A DNA stretch of 64,000 nt, taken from positions 68,319,445 to 68,383,444 of the forward strand of contig NC_037668.1 of assembly GCF_003255815.1 (NCBI RefSeq), in the 5' to 3' direction. How positions within the stretch are numbered: position 1 is the stretch's first letter; every line of letters begins with the position of its first letter. The notes below the pieces were generated by a model. It searched no databases and was not told where the DNA came from. It saw only the letters and a list, made by a program, of their open reading frames with translations. The position numbers and the translations under genes were made by a program. Source of the stretch: Theropithecus gelada (taxonomy: Eukaryota; Chordata; Mammalia; Primates; Cercopithecidae). This document shows, piece after piece, positions 58,147-64,000 of the stretch.

Positions 58147-58843
58147 AATAACTTAATATATTTTTTTTAAGTGGAGAGATATTGGAAATCTTTCAGCAAA
58201 GGAGTTAAAGGAGAAAGTAGCATTTTTAAAATGTCACTCCAGCTGCAATGAGGAGCATGGATTAGTAGAAAGAAAGAGCAGATTCGGGGAAACTAATGAG
58301 ACTTTTGCAGGGGTCCCTTGAGAGCTATGGGGATTTGGGCTAGGGAGGCAGAGGGAAATTGGAGAGATTTTGTGATTTAGGTAGTAGACACTGCTGGGCT
58401 TGCTGTTTTATTGGTAGTGGGAGGCTGTAGGAGGTAGGTGGTCGCTACAACTGGTTGGGTGATGATGTTCTTCACCAAGACAGGGAAGGCTGAAGGATGC
58501 CTAGGCCTCAGGGGAGATGCTGATTCTGAATGTGTTTAGATGCACATACTGTGGGACATCCCAGATGAGCGCTGTGTAGGCAGCTGATTCATTGTGGAGT
58601 TCAGAGGAGAAACTGTGGCTGGAGATAAAAAACTAAGATTGCTGGTGACACGGTTTGGATCTGTGTTCCCACCTAAATCTCATGTCAAATTTGTAATCCC
58701 CAGTGTTGGAGGTGGGGCCTGGTAGGAGATGATTATGCTAGGGGTTGTTTCTCACGAATGGGTTAGCACCATCCCCTTGGTGCTCTTCTTGTTATAGTGA
58801 GTGAGTTCTCATGAGATCCAGTTGTTTAAAAGTGTGTGGCACC

Positions 58844-59129
58844 AGCCGGGCGTGGTGGCTCACGCCTGTAATCTCAGCACTTTGAGAGGTCTAGGTGGGC
58901 GGATCACAAGGTTGGAGTTCGAGACCATTCTGGCTAACACAGTGAAACGCCATCTCTACTAACAATACAAAAAATTAGCCGGGAATGGTGGTGGGTGTCT
59001 GTAATCCCAGCTACTCAGGAGGCTGAGGCAGGAGAATGGCATGAACCCGGGAGGCAGAGCTTGCAGTGAGCTGAGATCGCGCCACTGCACTCCAACCTGG
59101 GTGACAGAGCAAGACTCCATCTCAAAAAA
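58844..59129 (+). mobile_element. AluY-like inside a MaLR LTR
   Basis: TSD AAAAGTGTGTGGCA before and after. Confidence 0.94.
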
Positions 59130-59328
59130 AAAAGTGTGTGGCAGCACCCGACCACTCTGTCTTGCTCCTGCTCCTGCCATGTAAGACGTTCTGGCTCCCC
59201 CTTTGCCTTCACCCATGATTGGAAGCTTCCTGAGGCTTCCCCAGAAGGCAAGCACATGCCAGTATCATGCTTCCTGTACAGCCTGTGGAACTGTGAGCCA
59301 ATTAGCCAATTAAACACCTTTCTTTTCC

Positions 59329-59634
59329 TTTTTTTTTTTTTTTTTGATATGGAGTCTTACTCTGTCACCTAGGCTTAGGCTGGAGTGTAGTGGTGTGATC
59401 TCGGCTCACTGCAACCTCCACCTCCCGGGTTAAAGGGATTCTCCTGCCTCAGCTTCCCAAGTAGCTGGGACTACAGGCATGTACCACCATGTGCAGCTAA
59501 TTTTTGTATTTTTGGTAGAGACAGGGTTTTACCATGTTGCCTAGGCTGGTCTCGAACTCCTGATCTCAAGTGGTCTGCCCACCTCAGCCTCCCAAAGTGC
59601 TGAGATTTACAGGCATGAGCCACCGTGCCCAGCC
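59329..59634 (-). mobile_element. Second Alu inside the same LTR
   Basis: LTR sequence resumes at CTTTATAAATTATCC after it. Confidence 0.94.
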
Positions 59635-59979
59635 TCCCTTTTCTTTATAAATTATCCAGTCTCAGGTATGTCCTTATAGCAATGCAAGAACAGACTAATA
59701 CAGTTGGCAAATAAGTGATCACCTCAATCACACCATCTGTGAGATGGTAGGAGATAGCTAGGTGATTTTTAAGATTTCTTCTGGTTCAAACATGCATAGG
59801 ATTCCAAGTGTTGAGGTCAGTAGGACTCCAGAGACAAGAGAGAAAATCGATGTAGTCTGAAAGACTTGGCAGAAGCTCCTTGCAGGCTATTTGTTATTCA
59901 TTCATCTGTCTTTTACTGAGCAGCCACTCTGAGCCACATGCTCTACTGGGGGTGGAAGGATAAACAAGACCTAGCCGCC

Positions 59980-60150
59980 AAACCAGTGTGGTGGCTCACA
60001 TCTGTAATTTCAGCTGCTCAGGAGGCCGAGGCAGAGGATTGCTTGAGTCCAGGAGTTCAAGGCTACAGTAAACTGATTGTGTCACTGCACTCCAGCCTAG
60101 GTGACAGGGTAAGACCCCATTTCTGGAAGAAAAAAAAAAAAAAAAAAAAA
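59980..60150 (+). mobile_element. FLAM-type half Alu
   Basis: Single monomer with A24 tail. Confidence 0.85.
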
Positions 60151-60466
60151 GACCGAGCATGGTGGATTACAGGCAGTGATTATGCCTGTAATCCCGGCAC
60201 TTTGGGAGGCCAAGGCAGGTGGATTGCTTGAGGTCAGGAGTTCATGACCAACCTGACCAACATGGTGAAAACCTGTCTCTACTAAAAATACAAAAATTAG
60301 CCGAGTGTGGTGGCAGGTGCCTGTAATTCCAGCTACTCGGGAGGCTGAGGCAGGAAAATTGCTTGAAACTGGGAGGCGGAGGTTGCAGTGAGCCAAGATC
60401 GCACCACTGCACTCCAGCCTGGTGACACAGCAAAGCTCCATCTCAAAAAAAAAAAAAAAAAAAAAA
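60151..60466 (+). mobile_element. Alu, full length
   Basis: Abuts the preceding half Alu; about 20-nt duplication near its start (GATTACAGGCAGTGATTATG). Confidence 0.92.
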
Positions 60467-60789
60467 GGCAGCATCTCAGGGTCTCAGGCTTGGTAGACCA
60501 TGGAATGTTTCCTAAAGGAAGTAATAACTAAGATAAGACCCAAAAGTCAGGTAAAAGAAAGCTCCCTCCTCTTGAATTTTTCACTTTAGACTTTACCATG
60601 CACTCTCAGAGTCCATTCCAGGAACAAAGGTCCTGGAATAGCAGTTGCATTTCCAAGGTTCTGTTGAATTTTCCATCTTCTCTGAGATCCTTCTTCTCAA
60701 TGTTCCCTCTGGCCTTATCTTCACATTCTCCGCTAGGGCTAAGAATAGGGTCAGAGAAAAGGGACTGAGGATACAGAAGTAGGGAGGCA

Positions 60790-61020
60790 CTCACTCATGG
60801 GTCATGCAGTGTGCTCCTGGCCCTCTTCCCACTCATACCCCAACTCTAGCTTTTCCCTGTACTCTGCTGGCATCTTGCTATTCCCACATGTGGCTTCCTC
60901 TGTTTACAGTGAGCCTTGCCAACACTTGACTGAGGAAAGCTTGCCCATGATGAGCTCAGATGTCACCTCCTCCTGGAAGTCTACTGCTTTCTCCAGTCGT
61001 CCCTGTCCTTCTCCCTAGGC
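60790..61020 (+). repeat. L2-like fragment
   Basis: AGATGTCACCTCCTCCTGGA preceded by CTTGCTATTCCC; L2 tail layout. Confidence 0.5.
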
Positions 61021-61059
61021 CAAGATGGTCCCCTGTGCTGTGACAGCATGGTGAAGACT

Positions 61060-61250
61060 GCACAGTGGTTAACAGAACAGGCTTTAGCATCAGAGCCCTG
61101 CTGTGCTGTTTATTATCTGTGAATCACTCTCTGCGCCTGTTTCCTTCCACATGTGTGAAATGTGCTGGCATCACAGGGGAGTTGTAAAGATTAAGTGAGA
61201 AAATATATGTAAAGTGATCAGCAGTGACTGGTACATGTACCAATCAGATA
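61060..61250 (+). repeat. MIR adjoining the inverted repeat
   Basis: AACAGGCTTTAGCATCAGAG ... GTAAAGATTAAGTGAGAAAA. Confidence 0.6.
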
Positions 61251-61253
61251 CAC

Positions 61254-61419
61254 GATATAATAAAGACAAAGACAGGAAGATAATTAGAATACATGAGCAC
61301 TTTAGAAGACGCATAAACAATAACAATAGCTACCACTTATAGTAAGTGGTTATTGTTTATACTTCTTCTAAAGTGCTCAAGTTTTCTAATTAATTTCCTG
61401 CCTTTATCTTCATTATATC
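61254..61419. repeat. Long imperfect inverted repeat (77-bp arms)
   Basis: Left arm 61254-61339 and right arm 61343-61419 are reverse complements at about 68 of 77 aligned positions, apart from one 9-nt insertion in the left arm, with a 3-nt centre. Not the MADE1 palindrome; no known MITE recognised. Confidence 0.9.
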
Positions 61420-61761
61420 ATAAGTTTCTGGGGGCAAAAAGGAAGAAAAGGAGGAGGAAGATATTCATAAATGACATTTAACAAGCATTACAACATGTCT
61501 GCTGAATAAAGAAATGACAATTTCATGGGAAATGTTCTGGGCAGCAAATCTGGAATCCTGAGCTCCAATCACATGGTCCTAGTGATGGTACAGTTTCTGC
61601 CTCACTCACGTTCACTTTAAGCTGCCCAGACCACAAACTCTGCTGGGGCCACACTTTAAACCACTTGACCCCTCCAGCCTCTGGACTTCAGCAGATAGGG
61701 CCAGCACCGGAGTCAAGGATCACCATTTAATGTATTCGCTGCTGTCTGTCCTCGGACCAAT

Positions 61762-62167
61762 GGTGTATACTATCGTGTGAATGTGTTCCCCAAGTCTCAT
61801 GTGCTGGAAAGTTAATCCCCAGTGCAACAGTGTTGAGAGGAGGGACCTTCAGAAGGTGATTAGGTCATGGGGGCTCTGCCATCATGAATAAATTAATGAC
61901 GATATTGAGGGAGTGGGTTCCTGATAAAATGATGCATTCAACCCCATTTCTTTTTCTCTCTCCCCTTCTCTCTGTCCCTCTCATGCTGTCTTGCTCTCTT
62001 GCCCTTCACCTGCTGCCATGGAATACGCAGCAAGAAGGCCCTTGCCAGATGTGGACCCCTCAACCTTAGACTTACCAGGTTTTAGAGTTGTAAGAAATAT
62101 ATCTCTATACTTTATAAATTACCTAGTTTCAGATATTCTGTTATAGCAGCACAAAATGAACTAAGAC
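61762..62167 (+). mobile_element. MaLR-like LTR, solo
   Basis: GTGAATGTGTTCCCCAAGTC ... TTATAGCAGCACAAAATGAA and CTAAGACA end; subfamily not assigned. Confidence 0.6.
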
Positions 62168-62237
62168 AGCCTAGCACAACAATCTAAGATGGGCTGATTC
62201 GAGGCCTTATTGAACCAAGGAACAGAAAGACATTGTT

Positions 62238-62557
62238 GGCCAGGCATGGTGCCTCACACATGAAACCCCAGCACTTTGAGAGGTCAAGGTGGGAGGATCA
62301 GTTAAGCCCAGGAGCTCAAGACCAGCCTGGGCAGCACAGTGAGACTTCGTCTCTACAAAAGGAAAAAAAGAATTTTAATTAGCCAAGCATGGTGGTGCAT
62401 GCCTGTATTCTCAGCTACTTTGGAGGCTGAGGTGGGTGGATCATTTGAGCCTGGGAGGCAGAGGTTGCAGTGAGCCAAGATCGTACCATGCCACTGCACT
62501 ACAGCTTGGGTGATAGAGTGAGACACTGTCTCAGGAAACAAAACAAACAAAAAAAAG
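62238..62557 (+). mobile_element. Alu, full length
   Basis: AGAAAGACATTGTT-like flanks; CAAA tail. Confidence 0.93.
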
Positions 62558-62743
62558 GAAAGAAATTGTCAGGTGGCAGAGGGAGTTGAATTAGAGAAGT
62601 CAGAGACAGCCAGGTGTGGTGGCTCACGCCTGTAATTCCAATCTTTTGGGAGGCTGACAAAAGTGGATCGCTTGAGTCCAGGAATTCACGACCAGCCTGG
62701 GCAACATGGCAAAGCCCTGTCTCTACAAAAAATACAAAAATTA

Positions 62744-63350
62744 GGCCGGGCGCGGTGGCTCATGCCTGTAATCCCAGCACTTTGGGAGGTTGAGACAGGA
62801 GGGTCACCTAAGATCAGGAGTTCAAGACCTGTCTGGCCAACATGGTGAAACCCTGTCTCTATTAAAAATACAAAAAATAAGGCCAGGTGCGGTGGCTCAT
62901 GCCTGTAATCCCAGCACTTTGGGAGGCCGAAACGGGCGGATCATGAGGTCAGGAGATTGAGACCATCCTGGCTAACACGGTGAAACCCTGTCTCTACTAA
63001 AAAATACAAAAAACTAGCCAAGCGAGGTAGCGGGTGCCTGTAGTCCCAGCTACTCGGGAGGCTGAGACAGGAGAATGGCGTAAACCGGGAGGCGGAGCTT
63101 GTAGTGAGCTGAGATCGGGCCACTGCACTCCAGCCTGGGTGACAGAGCGAGACTCTGTCTCAAAAACAACAACAACAAAAAATTAGCCGGTCATGGTGGT
63201 ACACGCCTGTTATCTCAGCTACTGGGGAGGCTGGAGGCAGGAGAATCACTTGAACCTGGGAGGTGGAGGTTGCGGTGAGCTGAGATTGCGCCATTGCACT
63301 CCAGCCTGGGAAATAAGAGTGAAACTCCATCTCAAAAAAAAAAAGAAAAA
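62744..63350 (+). mobile_element. Middle Alu of the nest
   Basis: Left arm 62744-62880, right arm 63181-63350, placed at the A-rich linker of the outer Alu. Confidence 0.88.
62881..63180 (+). mobile_element. Inner Alu of the nest, Old World monkey AluYR type
   Basis: AAAAAACTAGCCAAGCGAGG, GGCGTAAAC and GAGCTGAGATCGGGCC are monkey-type variants; (CAA)n tail. Confidence 0.9.
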
Positions 63351-64000
63351 TTAGCCAGGCATAGTGACACATGCCTGTAGTCCCAGCTACTTGGGAGGCT
63401 GAGGTAGGAAGATCGTTTGAGCCCGGGATGCGGAGGTTGCAGTGAGCAACTCCATCCAGCCTGGGTGACAGAGCAAGACCCTGCCTAAAAAAAAAAAAAA
63501 AGTCATAGATAAGTAGATCTTGGCCAGGAAAGCCATGTGCAGGCCCAGATAAGTAGGAGCAGAGACCAAGAGAAGGCAGAAGCCTGACTGTAGGTAGAGG
63601 GGGAAGGAGCAATCCTATCCAGTGATGAGTAGTGGCGAGGAGATAGAGAGTGAATAGACCAGTGAGTCCTAGACCTCTATGCTTCTTCCCGCCTTTCAGT
63701 TCCAGTCCTTACAAGAAACCCTTTGTACTTGAGCTAAATTGGGTAGGCTTCTGCAGCCCAATGAGCCTGACTCTACTGTGTTATCTTGGCAAGTCCCTGT
63801 CCCTCTCTGAGCCTCAGTCTGACTAGATTACCTCTAAAGTCCTCTCCAGGTGAGTGTTCTTTCTGAACACTGTGTAGAGAGAATGGTTTTTAGGTTGTTG
63901 GCACTTGAATTCAGTATTAGTTACAGAGTGCCCCTGACATCCTGGCTCCCAAAATAGTCTGGTGGCTGGTTAAAGAGCCTGTTAGAGGATCCAACACCCA

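Larger units (their letters stand above)
58648..59702 (+). mobile_element. THE1/MST-type LTR (ERVL-MaLR), split by two Alus
   Basis: ACGGTTTGGATCTGTGTTCC at the start, GAACAGACTAATACAG at the end, and GGAACTGTGAGCCAATTA in the middle. Solo LTR, no coding region. Confidence 0.82.
62608..63501 (+). mobile_element. Outer Alu of a three-level nest
   Basis: Left arm 62608-62743, right arm 63351-63501; AAGTCAGAGA/AAGTCATAGA flanks. Confidence 0.88.
53081..64000. other. Intergenic region upstream of RIMS3
   Basis: Alus, two MaLR-like LTRs, L2, MIR and an inverted repeat. Stretches 53081-54018, 54313-55123 and 55738-57090 are mostly unique with no exon recognised. By human synteny NFYC should follow beyond the window. 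Confidence 0.6.

Noticed and set aside
53081..64000. NFYC exon or promoter
   Set aside because: Expected on this side from human gene order, but no second CpG island or recognisable NFYC coding sequence is present.
1..64000. tRNA, snRNA, Y RNA or 7SK genes and processed pseudogenes
   Set aside because: Looked for characteristic starts and boxes on both strands; only Alu/7SL-derived matches were found.

Overview
This is nuclear DNA from a primate. It has about 45 Alu elements or Alu fragments, older L1, L2 and MIR debris, and MaLR-type LTRs. Several young Alus (19062-19370 and 62881-63180) carry changes typical of the AluYR group of Old World monkeys: 'GGCTCAAGCC', 'GAGCTGAGATCCGGCC', 'ACTAGCC..GCGAGGT' and 'GGCGTAAAC'. 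I therefore infer a cercopithecid monkey (macaque, baboon, guenon or similar) rather than human.

One protein-coding gene is present, on the minus strand: RIMS3 (RIM3-gamma), a presynaptic active-zone protein. The six coding exons are, in transcript order, 28500-28284, 22647-22506, 18663-18551, 14583-14482, 14160-14021 and 12184-11972. They join in phase to 927 nt, giving 308 residues plus a TAA stop, with GT..AG at every junction. A non-coding first exon ends at a GTAAGT donor (52679) inside a CpG island at about 52680-53080, which I take as the main promoter. The 3' UTR probably runs to about 6100, where an ATTAAA signal is followed by a GU-rich element.

Layout. 1-4961: L1 pieces on the minus strand riddled with Alus, downstream of the gene. 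4962-12806: Alu-free, the long 3' UTR and last exon. 12185-28283: introns 2-6. 28532-52678: 24-kb intron 1, containing a second CpG-rich block at 40990-41420 with a near-perfect REST/NRSF (RE1) site and a long pyrimidine tract, two CA-rich blocks, a six-copy degenerate tandem repeat and an MLT1-type LTR. 53080-64000: intergenic sequence upstream of RIMS3, holding nested Alus, two MaLR-like LTRs and a striking 77-bp-arm inverted repeat at 61254-61419. No exon of another gene was recognised. In human the next gene on this side is NFYC, which would lie beyond the window.

The most interesting items are the RE1 site within a candidate second promoter or silencer, the unusual splice sites of exon 3, the long inverted repeat, the three-deep Alu nest and the degenerate minisatellite. 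I saw no evidence of an unknown multi-gene system; apart from RIMS3 the open reading frames are repeat-derived or chance.
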